A stretch of 35,052 bases of DNA, taken from contig JBEIHF010000024.1 in assembly GCA_040381535.1 (NCBI GenBank), positions 1 through 35,052 on the forward strand, written 5' to 3'. The notes below the pieces were generated by a model, which was not told the origin of the DNA, did no database searches, and saw only the letters and a list, made by a program, of their open reading frames with translations. Made by a program: the position numbers and the translations under genes. Below, piece by piece: positions 15,182-24,316 of this stretch. Within the stretch, counting starts at the first letter, position 1, and the number at the start of each line of letters is the position of its first letter. The stretch comes from Micavibrio_A sp040381535. Lineage in GTDB: Bacteria; Pseudomonadota; Alphaproteobacteria; Micavibrionales; Micavibrionaceae.

Positions 15182-16613
15182 TACTCCACGCGATATGGAG
15201 ATCACTGGCATCACCGCGGATTCACGTCAGGTTAAAAAGGGATATTTGTTCGCGGCCATTCCAGGAAATAAACTCGACGGCTCGAAATTCGTCGAGGACG
15301 CCGTCATGCATGGCGCCATCGCGATCATTGCGCCCAAAGGCACAAAACTCCCCGAAGGCAGCGATGCTGTCTTGCTCGAAGTAGAAAACCCCAGAAAAGA
15401 ACTCTCCCGCATCGCGTCCTGTTTCTACGAACTCCAGCCCGATGTCATCGCGGCGGTAACGGGGACGAGCGGTAAGACATCTACGGTTTCTTTCACGCAG
15501 CAACTCTGGAATTTGTTCGGCATCTCCAATTCTGCTTCTCTCGGCACGCTTGGCGTAGTAACGAACGGCGTAACGCGCTCGGGTTCCCTCACCACGCCCG
15601 ATACGGTTTCGCTTCATGCAGAACTTGCCGATCTCGCGGCTGTGGGTATTACACATTTGGCGATGGAAGCTTCCAGCCACGGTCTGGATCAATACAGGCT
15701 GGACGGCGTGCACGTAACGGTCGCTGGCTACACCAATCTTTCACGCGATCATCTCGACTACCACGAAACGATTGAAAAATATTTTGCATCCAAAGCACGT
15801 CTTTTTTCGGATGTACTGGAACGTCAGGGCACGGCCGTGTTGAACGCCGATGACGAATATTGCGAAAAGCTGCAGGAAATCTGCAAAAAAGCAGGTCACA
15901 GATATCTGACATACGGCGAAAAGGGCAAAGATATCTGCCTTTTCAAACGCATGCCCAAACCATTGGGGCAAGACATTACGCTCGAAGTCATGGGCAACAA
16001 ATATGATCTCACCTTACCGCTGGTCGGACATTTTCAGGTGATGAATGCGCTCTGCGCGCTCGGCCTCGTGCTCGCAGGCGATGGCGATTCTCAAATCATC
16101 ACACCGCTGCTGGCCAAACTCGAAGGCGTACCAGGCCGTTTGCAATTGGTGCAGGGTCATCCCAAAGGCGCCGCCGTCTATGTTGATTACGCCCACAAGC
16201 CAGCGGCGGTTGAGGCTGTGCTGAACACGCTGCGCCCGCATACCGAAGGACGTTTGATTACGATTCTCGGCTGCGGAGGCAACCGCGACAAAGGCAAACG
16301 CCCGATCATGGGGCGCATCGCGACGGGTTTGTCCGATCTTGTCATCGTGACGGATGACAACCCGCGCTACGAAGACGCCGCCTCCATCCGCGCCGATATT
16401 CTCGAAGGCGCGCATGGTGCCACGGAAATCGCCGATCGCAAAGAAGCCATCGAATGGGGCATTTCCCAATTGAAAAAAGGGGACGTGCTCGTGATCGCGG
16501 GCAAGGGGCACGAACAAGGACAGATTATCGGAGATATCGCCGAACCGTTCGACGATGTCGAAGTGGCCAAGAAAACTATCAAACACATGAAGACAGACAG
16601 GAAAGCAGTATGA
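15159..16613 (+). CDS. murE: UDP-MurNAc-tripeptide synthetase, meso-diaminopimelate-adding
   Basis: The 484-residue cytoplasmic ligase adds meso-diaminopimelate to UDP-MurNAc-L-Ala-D-Glu. The ATP loop TGTSGKTST is at 101-109, preceded by the N-terminal UDP-binding segment (ITADSRQVKKGYLFAA). The DNPR motif in VTDDNPRYED marks specificity for meso-DAP rather than lysine, matching a Gram-negative wall. Other landmarks are DYAHKPAAVEAVL, GCGGNRDKGKRPIMG and IAGKGHEQGQI. The start is a TTG with AAGGAG seven nt upstream, embedded in the last 23 nt of ftsI. It overlaps murF by 4 nt. Confidence 0.98.
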   Translation: MQLSQLTNTPRDMEITGITADSRQVKKGYLFAAIPGNKLDGSKFVEDAVMHGAIAIIAPKGTKLPEGSDAVLLEVENPRKELSRIASCFYELQPDVIAAVTGTSGKTSTVSFTQQLWNLFGISNSASLGTLGVVTNGVTRSGSLTTPDTVSLHAELADLAAVGITHLAMEASSHGLDQYRLDGVHVTVAGYTNLSRDHLDYHETIEKYFASKARLFSDVLERQGTAVLNADDEYCEKLQEICKKAGHRYLTYGEKGKDICLFKRMPKPLGQDITLEVMGNKYDLTLPLVGHFQVMNALCALGLVLAGDGDSQIITPLLAKLEGVPGRLQLVQGHPKGAAVYVDYAHKPAAVEAVLNTLRPHTEGRLITILGCGGNRDKGKRPIMGRIATGLSDLVIVTDDNPRYEDAASIRADILEGAHGATEIADRKEAIEWGISQLKKGDVLVIAGKGHEQGQIIGDIAEPFDDVEVAKKTIKHMKTDRKAV

Positions 16614-18055
16614 GCGGATCAAACACATTGTGGAGCGCAAAGGAAGCGGCAATTGCCACGGATGGTCTTACGACCGGAAGCTGGGCGGCTACGGGCGTTT
16701 CGATTGATTCCCGCACTGTAAAAGCCGGTGATCTGTTTATCGCGCTTACGGGTGAAAATGGCGATGGTCATGCCTATGTTGCCGATGCAATTAACAAGGG
16801 CGCGGTAGGTGCCATCGTGTCGCACCATGTCGATGGTATTCCCGAAGATAAAATCCTCATCGTCGCCGACACGTTTAAAGCCTTGCAAGCGCTGGGCTAT
16901 GCGTCGCGTGCACGCACGGGCGCAAAAACCATCGCGATCACGGGCAGCGTAGGTAAGACGGGTACGAAAGAAATGCTCGCCGCCGCTTTTGGCGCGCAAG
17001 GTCAAACCCATGCGAGCATCAAAAGCTACAACAACCACTGGGGCGTACCGTATTCGCTCTCATCCATGCATGCGGGTTCCGATTTCGGCATTTTCGAAGT
17101 GGGAATGAACCATGCCGATGAAATCACACCGCTCTCGCAAATGATCGCGCCCGATATTGCAATCATCACCACGGTCGAAGCCGTGCATATCGCGAACTTC
17201 GATAACGGCGAAGAAGGAATCGCCGATGCGAAAGGTGAAATATTCGATGGCATGAAAGAAGGCGGAGTCGCTATACTCAATGCCGACAACAAATGGTTTC
17301 AACGCCTATCCGATAAAGCAATCGCCAAAGGTCTGAAAGTTATCTCCTTCGGGGAAAAAGATTCCGCCGATGTAAAGTTGACGAATTTTATCGTCGCCGC
17401 GAACGGAAGCCGCATCGAAGCCGACATCATGGGTGATAAAATTTCCTTCACCATGCAATCGACGGGCAAACATCTGGCCATGAACGCGCTCTCGGTTCTG
17501 GCGGCCATCAAAATCTCCGGCGGAAATCTGAGCAAAACAACTAAGGCACTCGGCAAGATCGAACCACTCGCAGGCCGCGGTAAACATGAATATCTGGATA
17601 TCGGTGATAAAAACAATCCAGTCATCCTGATCGATGAAAGCTACAACGCATCGCCCGTCGCGATGAAGGCCGCATTCCGCGTGCTTGCGATGGTTGATCC
17701 GGGCAGGGGCGGCCGCCGCATCGCCGTGCTGGGCGATATGTACGAACAAGGCTCGGACGGTGCGCGCATCCACCGTGATCTCGTAGTGCCTTTGGAAGCC
17801 GCAGGCGTACATCTTGTTTATACCAGCGGTCCTTTGATGAAAAATCTGTACGATGCACTCCCGCAGGACAAACGCGGCGCACATGTCGACGACACAAGGG
17901 AATTGGCAAAAATTGTGCCCGATGTACTGGTTCCGGGCGATGTGGTAATGGTAAAAGGCTCACGCGGGGGCGGCGAAAAGCCGCGTATGCAACTGGTTGT
18001 CGAAGCCCTGCGCACGTTACCCGAAAAACTGAAGAAGAAAGGTATTGGCGCTTAA
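16610..18055 (+). CDS. murF: UDP-MurNAc-tripeptide--D-alanyl-D-alanine ligase
   Basis: The 481-residue Mur ligase adds D-Ala-D-Ala to the UDP-MurNAc-tripeptide, finishing the cytoplasmic precursor. The ATP loop GSVGKTGTK is at about 112-120. Conserved parts include the N-terminal GVSIDSRTVKAGDLFIALTGENGDGH, KSYNNHWGVP, EVGMNHADEI, IDESYNASPVAMKAA, AVLGDMYEQG and MVKGSRGGG. The frame is open further upstream to 16454, but that part is antisense-like shadow of murE; the ATG at 16610 with AGGAAA upstream matches the family start. It overlaps murE by 4 nt (ATGA) and its TAA abuts the mraY ATG with no gap. Confidence 0.98.
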   Translation: MSGSNTLWSAKEAAIATDGLTTGSWAATGVSIDSRTVKAGDLFIALTGENGDGHAYVADAINKGAVGAIVSHHVDGIPEDKILIVADTFKALQALGYASRARTGAKTIAITGSVGKTGTKEMLAAAFGAQGQTHASIKSYNNHWGVPYSLSSMHAGSDFGIFEVGMNHADEITPLSQMIAPDIAIITTVEAVHIANFDNGEEGIADAKGEIFDGMKEGGVAILNADNKWFQRLSDKAIAKGLKVISFGEKDSADVKLTNFIVAANGSRIEADIMGDKISFTMQSTGKHLAMNALSVLAAIKISGGNLSKTTKALGKIEPLAGRGKHEYLDIGDKNNPVILIDESYNASPVAMKAAFRVLAMVDPGRGGRRIAVLGDMYEQGSDGARIHRDLVVPLEAAGVHLVYTSGPLMKNLYDALPQDKRGAHVDDTRELAKIVPDVLVPGDVVMVKGSRGGGEKPRMQLVVEALRTLPEKLKKKGIGA

Positions 18056-19141
18056 ATGCTCTACAATCTCCTCGCTCCCTACGCGGATGATTTTATTCTA
18101 TTCAACCTTATACGCTATCTGACCTTCAGGACGGGCGCGGCGGTTATGACGGCACTGGTTATATGTTTCTTCATCGGCAAACCGACCATCAACTGGCTCA
18201 AGAAAAAACAAAAAGAAGGCCAACCCATCCGTAGTGACGGTCCTGAAGGCCATTTGAAAAAGGCCGGCACACCCACCATGGGCGGTTTGATGATTTTGAT
18301 TTCTGCGGGCATTTCCGTTTTGCTCTGGTCCGATCTTTCCAATCCGTATGTGTGGATCGTCGCGGGCGTTATCATCGGTTTCGGCCTTATCGGAGCGGCG
18401 GACGATTACGCGAAGCTCACCAAACGCTCCCATCACGGCATTCCCGGAAAAGTGCGCCTGCTATTTGAATTTGGCATAGCAAGTTGCGCCATCGCCGCAT
18501 ATTTGCATTTCACGCCCAACAATATCGATACGGGCTTGGCGATACCATTCTTGAAAGATTATCTCGTGCCGCTCGGCATTCTTTTCATTCCTTTTGCCAT
18601 GCTGGTCATCGTCGGCGCATCGAACGCGGTGAACTTGACGGATGGACTCGATGGTCTTGCTATCGTGCCTGTCATGATCGCCGCCGCCTGTTTTGGCCTG
18701 ATCGCGTACTTCGTCGGTAACGCGGTTTATGCGCCATATCTGGGCATCACCTTTATCCAAGGCACAGGTGAACTCGCTATTATCTGCGGCGCGCTTATCG
18801 GTGCGGGGATGGGGTTCTTGTGGTTCAACGCACCGCCTGCGATGGTTTTTATGGGTGATACGGGTTCCTTGGCGATGGGCGCTGGCTTGGGCGCAACCGC
18901 CATGGTCGTCAAACATGAAATCGTTCTGTGCGTCATCGGCGGCTTGTTCGTTTTAGAAACCATTTCCGTCATCATTCAAGTGGTATCCTTTAAACTCACG
19001 GGCAAGCGCGTTTTTGCCATGGCGCCGCTGCATCACCATTTTGAAAAGAAAGGCTGGTCCGAACCCACCATCGTCATCCGATTCTGGATTATCGCGATGA
19101 TATTGGCGCTGATCGGTTTGGCGACGTTGAAACTCAGATGA
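18056..19141 (+). CDS. mraY: Phospho-N-acetylmuramoyl-pentapeptide transferase
   Basis: The 361-residue inner-membrane enzyme transfers phospho-MurNAc-pentapeptide to undecaprenyl phosphate, making lipid I. About ten hydrophobic segments are seen. Active-site elements are the aspartate pair Asp116-Asp117 (GAADDYAKL), NLTDGLDGLA with Asn193, Asp196 and Asp199, FMGDTGSLAMG with Asp268, and the PLHHHFEKKGW histidine loop. The N-terminal GTPTMGGLMI block is also diagnostic. The length matches E. coli MraY (360). The start codon directly follows the murF stop, and the end overlaps murD by 4 nt. Its product is the substrate of MurG, encoded three genes downstream. Confidence 0.99.
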   Translation: MLYNLLAPYADDFILFNLIRYLTFRTGAAVMTALVICFFIGKPTINWLKKKQKEGQPIRSDGPEGHLKKAGTPTMGGLMILISAGISVLLWSDLSNPYVWIVAGVIIGFGLIGAADDYAKLTKRSHHGIPGKVRLLFEFGIASCAIAAYLHFTPNNIDTGLAIPFLKDYLVPLGILFIPFAMLVIVGASNAVNLTDGLDGLAIVPVMIAAACFGLIAYFVGNAVYAPYLGITFIQGTGELAIICGALIGAGMGFLWFNAPPAMVFMGDTGSLAMGAGLGATAMVVKHEIVLCVIGGLFVLETISVIIQVVSFKLTGKRVFAMAPLHHHFEKKGWSEPTIVIRFWIIAMILALIGLATLKLR

Positions 19142-20541
19142 TAAACACCGCGCCCTTCGTCAGAACCTTGAAAGACAAGCCCGTCGCCATTTTTGGCCTC
19201 GGGCTTTCAGGTATGGCGACGGCGCGTTCGCTCTTGTCGGCAAAGGCCCGCGTGGTCGCGTGGGACGATAGCGAGGAAACGCGTATGAATGCGGAACGCG
19301 AAGGCATTCCCGTTTTCGATTTTGTTTTCGGCGGCATGGAAGGCTATGGCGCACTCATTCCCGCACCCGGCGTTCCGTTACATTATCCCGAGCCGCATAA
19401 GGCGATCATACAGGCGCGCGGCTATGCCGTAGAAGTTCTGGGTGATATGGAAATTTTGCACCGCTGCGACCACGGCAAAAAAACTATCGGCATCACGGGC
19501 ACGAACGGAAAATCCACCACCACCGCGCTCATCCATCACATATTAAAAGAAACGGGTTTCGATGCCGTGCTGGGCGGCAATATCGGTAGGCCTGTGCTCG
19601 ATCTGACCATGCCTAAATTCAACGGCGTGTTTGTGCTGGAAATGTCCTCGTACCAGATTGATCTGTGCCCGACCTTTCACCCCGATATTGCAATACATAT
19701 AAATGTAACGCCCGACCATCTCGACCGCCACGGCACGATGGAAGAATACGCGGCGTCCAAAGCACGCATCTTCGAGGGGCTGGGCGTTGCGGTCTGTGGC
19801 GTGGATGATAGTTATTCCGCCGCCATGCTGGATAAGGTCGTGAAGGCGGGCTTACGCAAAGCCATTCCAGTTTCTGTGAAAAAGGAAGTTTCTGGCGGCA
19901 TATATATAAAAGACGGCCATCTGATCGACAATATCAGTGAAAAACCCGTGGATGCTGGGCCGATCAACAATATCCCAACGCTACCTGGTATCCACAACGC
20001 ACAGAATATTTGCGCCGCTTATGCCGCCTGCCGTTCGATGGGGATGGAGGCGGATGAGATTCTAAAGCATACGCGCAGTTTCGCGGGGCTCCAGCACAGA
20101 CAGTTTTTGTCCCGCATCATCAACGGCGTTTCCTATATCAACGACAGTAAGGCAACCAACGCCGAAGCGACCAGCAAAGCGCTCGCCTGCTACCACAACA
20201 TTTATCTTATTGCAGGCGGTCGTCCCAAGACGGGCGGACTGAGCGGTCTGGAACAATATGTGGACCGCATCCGCCATGTGTTATTGCTGGGCGAGGCGAT
20301 GGATGATTTTGCGAACTGGTGCGCTAAAATGGGCGTGCCGCATACGAAAAGCTTCTCTCTCGATGTCGCGGTACTCGAAGCACATTATATGGCGCAATCA
20401 AAACGTGGCCAGCCGGGCGGCGCGGGATGTGTCCTGCTTTCTCCCGCCTGCGCGTCGTGGGATCAATTTAAAAACTTCGAACACAGGGGCGATGTGTTCA
20501 TGTCTTTGGTCAATTCCTTATCCGAGGATACAAACGCATGA
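19138..20541 (+). CDS. murD: UDP-MurNAc-L-alanine--D-glutamate ligase
   Basis: The 467-residue Mur ligase adds D-glutamate to UDP-MurNAc-L-Ala. The N-terminal Rossmann-like segment VAIFGLGLSGMATA (16-29) binds the UDP part, and the ATP loop ITGTNGKSTTTAL is at 119-131. Further signatures are GGNIGRPVLDL, LEMSSYQID, INVTPDHLDRHGTMEEYAASKARIF, GLQHR, INDSKATNAEAT, AGGRPKTG and LLSPACASWDQFKNFEHRGD near the C terminus. The length is slightly above E. coli MurD (438). The start overlaps mraY and the end overlaps ftsW, each by 4 nt. Confidence 0.98.
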   Translation: MINTAPFVRTLKDKPVAIFGLGLSGMATARSLLSAKARVVAWDDSEETRMNAEREGIPVFDFVFGGMEGYGALIPAPGVPLHYPEPHKAIIQARGYAVEVLGDMEILHRCDHGKKTIGITGTNGKSTTTALIHHILKETGFDAVLGGNIGRPVLDLTMPKFNGVFVLEMSSYQIDLCPTFHPDIAIHINVTPDHLDRHGTMEEYAASKARIFEGLGVAVCGVDDSYSAAMLDKVVKAGLRKAIPVSVKKEVSGGIYIKDGHLIDNISEKPVDAGPINNIPTLPGIHNAQNICAAYAACRSMGMEADEILKHTRSFAGLQHRQFLSRIINGVSYINDSKATNAEATSKALACYHNIYLIAGGRPKTGGLSGLEQYVDRIRHVLLLGEAMDDFANWCAKMGVPHTKSFSLDVAVLEAHYMAQSKRGQPGGAGCVLLSPACASWDQFKNFEHRGDVFMSLVNSLSEDTNA

Positions 20542-21701
20542 ATTTTTTCGCCCGCACCGACAAATCCTTTCTGGGAAAATGGTGGTGGACCGTAGACCGC
20601 GTCACGCTCGCTATTCTTTTGACCATCTGCATTTTCGGTGTGGTGCTGGTGACGGCGGCTTCGCCTTCGGTGGCGGAGCGCATCGATGCTTCTCCGAACC
20701 ATTTCATTATCCGCCATATTATCTATCTTGTTCCTTCCATTGCATTGCTCATCGGGATTTCTATGGCGAATTTGCAATATGTCTGGCGCGCCGCTTTGGT
20801 TGTACTGGGCCTTTCACTCTTTATGATGGTGCTGGTGCCGATCTTTGGTGACGAAGTGAAGGGCGCACAGCGCTGGTTGGGTGTGGGTCCGTTATCGATC
20901 CAGCCGAGCGAACTCGTTAAACCCGCTTTCCTCGTCGTCGCGGCATGGCTGATCGCGCGGCAAAAAGAAAAACCTGAATTCAAAGGCACATGGTTTGCCT
21001 TCGGATTATATGGCCTTGTCGTTCTGCTTTTGGTGCTGCAACCCGATATGGGTATGACGTTTATCGTCACCGCGACGTTCTTCACCATCGTGTTTCTGGC
21101 GGGGATGCCGTTCCGTTACATCATCTTGCTCTCTGCGCTTGGCGTCGGTGCGTCGGTTCTGGTGTATTTCTCCTTCGATCACGTACAAAGCCGCGTGGAT
21201 CGTTTCTTAAATCCCGAAACGGGAGATACGTATCAGATTTCGCGCTCGCTTCAGGCATTCCATCATGGAGGCTTGCTCGGCACGGGCGCGGGGCAGGGGA
21301 CGGTAAAGATGACCATCCCCGATGCGCACGCGGATTTCATTTTCGCGGTGGCGGGTGAGGAGCTTGGCATGCTTATGACCGTTCTTCTCGTGGGGCTTTA
21401 CGGATATGTCATCGTGCGCGGGTACAACAGGATCATGGATACCGACAATGTATTTGTCATTCTGGCATCGGGCGGCATTCTGACGCTATTCGGCTTACAG
21501 GCGCTTATAAATATGGGCTCCAGCATCCATCTTCTGCCCACGAAAGGCATGACCCTGCCGTTTATCAGTTATGGCGGTTCATCCTTGTTATCATCGGGGC
21601 TTGGCATGGGTATGTTGCTCGCCCTAACGCGGCGGCAGGGGCGTTCCGGTATCGCCCGCGGCGGATTATCCATCCGCCCCATCGGAGGAAATGTAAAATG
21701 A
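20538..21701 (+). CDS. ftsW: Septal peptidoglycan glycosyltransferase FtsW (SEDS family)
   Basis: The 387-residue SEDS protein polymerises lipid II into glycan strands at the septum as partner of FtsI. About ten membrane helices are seen. Family motifs include AQRWLGVGPLSIQPSELVKPAFLV, LVLQPDMGMT (with the Asp corresponding to the catalytic residue of SEDS enzymes), YQISRSLQAFHHGGLLGTGAGQGTVK, IPDAHADFIFAVAGEELG and PLPFISYGGSS-like TLPFISYGGSSLL. The length fits FtsW rather than the broader family. The gene overlaps murD and murG by 4 nt on either side. Placement between murD and murG is the standard dcw order. Confidence 0.98.
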   Translation: MNFFARTDKSFLGKWWWTVDRVTLAILLTICIFGVVLVTAASPSVAERIDASPNHFIIRHIIYLVPSIALLIGISMANLQYVWRAALVVLGLSLFMMVLVPIFGDEVKGAQRWLGVGPLSIQPSELVKPAFLVVAAWLIARQKEKPEFKGTWFAFGLYGLVVLLLVLQPDMGMTFIVTATFFTIVFLAGMPFRYIILLSALGVGASVLVYFSFDHVQSRVDRFLNPETGDTYQISRSLQAFHHGGLLGTGAGQGTVKMTIPDAHADFIFAVAGEELGMLMTVLLVGLYGYVIVRGYNRIMDTDNVFVILASGGILTLFGLQALINMGSSIHLLPTKGMTLPFISYGGSSLLSSGLGMGMLLALTRRQGRSGIARGGLSIRPIGGNVK

Positions 21702-22837
21702 GTATGAATGACGGTATAAAATCTGCACCGAAACTAATTCTTCTCTCAGCGGGCGGAACGGGCGGGCACATGTTCCCCGCCGATGCATTGGCGCAGGATT
21801 TGCTCTCGCGCGGCTACCGCGTCGCGCTTGCCACCGACATACGCGGTAAAAGATTCGAACCCTTCGCGGGCGGCATTCCCATCCATGTTTTGAAATCAGG
21901 CACTATAGGCGCAGGACTATTCCGCAAAGTAAAATCGGTTGTCTCGCTCGGCGTGGGGTATTTTCAGGCGCGCAAATTATTATCCGATTTAAAACCCGCC
22001 GTTGTGATCGGCTTCGGCGGCTATCCATCCGTGCCTGCCGTCTATGCCGCGCAGAAGATGAAAATCCCCACCATCATCCACGAACAAAACGCCATTCTGG
22101 GCCGCGCGAATGTATTCCTTGCGCCCAAGGCCGAAAAAATCGCTGTCGCGTGGGCGCATGTTGAAGGTCTCGAAAGCTCCGATGAAGCGCGCGCGGTCGT
22201 CACGGGCAATCCCGTCCGCCCCGATATCTCGGGCCTTTACAACAAACCGTACCCGACGATAGAACAGGATGGCACTTTGCGCATCTTCATTACTGGCGGC
22301 TCTCAAGGCGCCTCCGTGTTCTCGGATGTGATGCCGCTCGCGCTCGCGCGTTTGCCCGCGCATCACCGCACAAGATTGGAAATCGTCCAGCAATGCCGCG
22401 ACGAAGACATTGAAAAAGTGCAGCGTATTTACGATGACGCGCATATCAAATGCGATCTGCGCCCGTTCTTCAAAGACATGGCGTTGCAGCTAGAAAAATG
22501 CCATCTAGTTATCGCGCGTTCGGGCGCAGGCACCGTTTCCGAAGTTACCACGGCGGGACGCCCTGCGATTTTCGTGCCCTATCCACACCACGCCGACCAG
22601 CAACAAAAACGCAATGCCGATGCCGTCGCCGATGCGGGCGGCGCGTGGGTGATGACACAAAACGGCTTTACGCCCGAGGCGCTTTTGGCGCGTCTAGAAA
22701 CCTTCCTGCAAAACCCGGAAACGCTCTTCCGCGCCGCCGAAAATGCCCGTTCCTGCGGACGTCCCGATGCAGCCCGAAAGCTCGGAAATATCGTCATGGC
22801 TATGGCTTCGGGCTGGGACAAACACCCACAAGGCTAA
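21698..22837 (+). CDS. murG: UDP-GlcNAc:lipid I N-acetylglucosaminyltransferase
   Basis: The 379-residue GT-B enzyme adds GlcNAc to lipid I to make lipid II on the cytoplasmic membrane face. The first glycine-rich loop, SAGGTGGHMFPADALA, begins near residue 18. The second GT-B domain has ITGGSQGASVFSDV, FKDMALQLEKCHLVIARSGAGTVSE and PYPHHADQQQKRNA, matching the donor-binding parts of the family. VVIGFGGYPSVPAVYAA and IHEQNAILGRAN are also diagnostic. The start has a strong GGAGGAAA ribosome-binding site and overlaps ftsW by 4 nt. It is followed by a 39-nt gap before murC, one of the few real gaps in the cluster. Confidence 0.98.
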   Translation: MSMNDGIKSAPKLILLSAGGTGGHMFPADALAQDLLSRGYRVALATDIRGKRFEPFAGGIPIHVLKSGTIGAGLFRKVKSVVSLGVGYFQARKLLSDLKPAVVIGFGGYPSVPAVYAAQKMKIPTIIHEQNAILGRANVFLAPKAEKIAVAWAHVEGLESSDEARAVVTGNPVRPDISGLYNKPYPTIEQDGTLRIFITGGSQGASVFSDVMPLALARLPAHHRTRLEIVQQCRDEDIEKVQRIYDDAHIKCDLRPFFKDMALQLEKCHLVIARSGAGTVSEVTTAGRPAIFVPYPHHADQQQKRNADAVADAGGAWVMTQNGFTPEALLARLETFLQNPETLFRAAENARSCGRPDAARKLGNIVMAMASGWDKHPQG

Positions 22838-22876
22838 ATCTTGTAATTTTGGCGGCAAACCGCTAGTTTGTGGGCT

Positions 22877-24316
22877 ATGAGAATAGTCCCGCAAAGCGTT
22901 GGCACATTGCATTTCATCGGCATCGGCGGCATCGGTATGTCCGGCATCGCCGAAGTTCTGCACGCGCTCGGCTACAAGGTCCAAGGCTCCGATATCGCGG
23001 ACGGCTACAATATCGAGCGCCTGCACAAAAAAGGCATCGAAGTTTTCGTTGGTCACAAATCCGAAAATGTCGAAGGCGCGGCCATCGTCGTCGTTTCCTC
23101 CGCAATCAAATCCGACAATCCCGAATTGATCGCCGCACGGATGCAAAAACTTCCCGTCGTCCGCCGCGCCGAAATGCTCGCCGAATTGATGCGCCTAAAA
23201 ATGGCGATCGCGATTGCGGGTACGCACGGCAAGACGACTACCACCTCGATGGTCGGCGCGATGTTGGAAGAGGGCAATTTCGATCCCACCGTCATCAATG
23301 GCGGCATCGTCCACAAATACGGCACCAACACGCGGATGGGGGCATCCGAATGGATGGTGGTCGAGGCGGATGAGTCCGACGGCACCTTCACCAAACTTCC
23401 CGCAACGGTCGCGGTGGTCACGAACATAGATCCCGAACATCTCGATCATTACGGCGATTATGATTCTATCAAAGCGGCGTTCCGCCATTTCATAGAAAAC
23501 ATCCCGTTCTATGGCTTTGCCGTGCTCTGCACGGATCACCCTGCTGTGCAGGCGATGATCCCCGATTTGTCGGACCGCATTGTGGTGACCTATGGATTCA
23601 ACCCGCAGGCCGATGTTCAGGCTACCAATATCCGTCAGCAAAGTGACGGCAGTATCTTCGATGTTACCTTCGCCGAAAACGTCAACGGCGAAACCCTGAC
23701 GCTCAAAGACGTCTTCCTACCGATGCTGGGCCAGCACAACGTGCAAAACTCTCTGGCGGCTCTTGCTATCGCGCGCCGCATGAATATTCCCGCAGCCTCC
23801 ATGAAAACCGCGCTTAAAAACTTTTCCGGCGTCAAACGCCGCTTCACCAAAACGGGCGAAGTGGGCGGCATCACGATCATCGATGATTACGGACACCACC
23901 CCGTGGAAATCACGGCGGTGCTCAAGGCCGCGCGTCAGGCGGTGGAGGGAACATCGGGCAAAGTCATCGCCGTGGTCCAGCCGCACCGCTACACGCGCTT
24001 GTCCTCGCTATTTGATGATTTCTGCACCTGCTTCAACGATGCTGATTCCGTAATCGTGGCTGATGTTTATGCCGCGGGCGAAAACCCCATCAAAGGCGCG
24101 GATAAGGACTCGCTTGCCAACGGTTTGACGGGTTGCGGCCATAAAAATGTAACAACGCTGCCCAATGCTGATGCTCTGGCCACCATGGTAGCGGATCAGG
24201 CGCGCGCAGGGGACTTCGTCATTTGCCTCGGCGCGGGCGACATCACCAAATGGGGTTATGCGCTTCCCGCGCAACTCGAAGAAATTTTCGCGTCAACGCG
24301 CAAACAACGGGCGTAA
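22877..24316 (+). CDS. murC: UDP-N-acetylmuramate--L-alanine ligase
   Basis: The 479-residue ligase adds the first amino acid, L-Ala, to UDP-MurNAc. The N terminus has LHFIGIGGIGMSGIAEVL (11-28), the UDP-binding loop typical of MurC, and the ATP loop AGTHGKTTTTS is at 114-124. VEADESDGTF, TNIDPEHLDHYG, HNVQNSLAALAIA, IIDDYGHHPVEI and FQPHRYTR-like VVQPHRYTRL complete the family pattern. I chose ATG 22877; a TTG at 22868 would add three residues. No clear Shine-Dalgarno is visible for either. The TAA abuts the murB ATG without a gap. Confidence 0.98.
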   Translation: MRIVPQSVGTLHFIGIGGIGMSGIAEVLHALGYKVQGSDIADGYNIERLHKKGIEVFVGHKSENVEGAAIVVVSSAIKSDNPELIAARMQKLPVVRRAEMLAELMRLKMAIAIAGTHGKTTTTSMVGAMLEEGNFDPTVINGGIVHKYGTNTRMGASEWMVVEADESDGTFTKLPATVAVVTNIDPEHLDHYGDYDSIKAAFRHFIENIPFYGFAVLCTDHPAVQAMIPDLSDRIVVTYGFNPQADVQATNIRQQSDGSIFDVTFAENVNGETLTLKDVFLPMLGQHNVQNSLAALAIARRMNIPAASMKTALKNFSGVKRRFTKTGEVGGITIIDDYGHHPVEITAVLKAARQAVEGTSGKVIAVVQPHRYTRLSSLFDDFCTCFNDADSVIVADVYAAGENPIKGADKDSLANGLTGCGHKNVTTLPNADALATMVADQARAGDFVICLGAGDITKWGYALPAQLEEIFASTRKQRA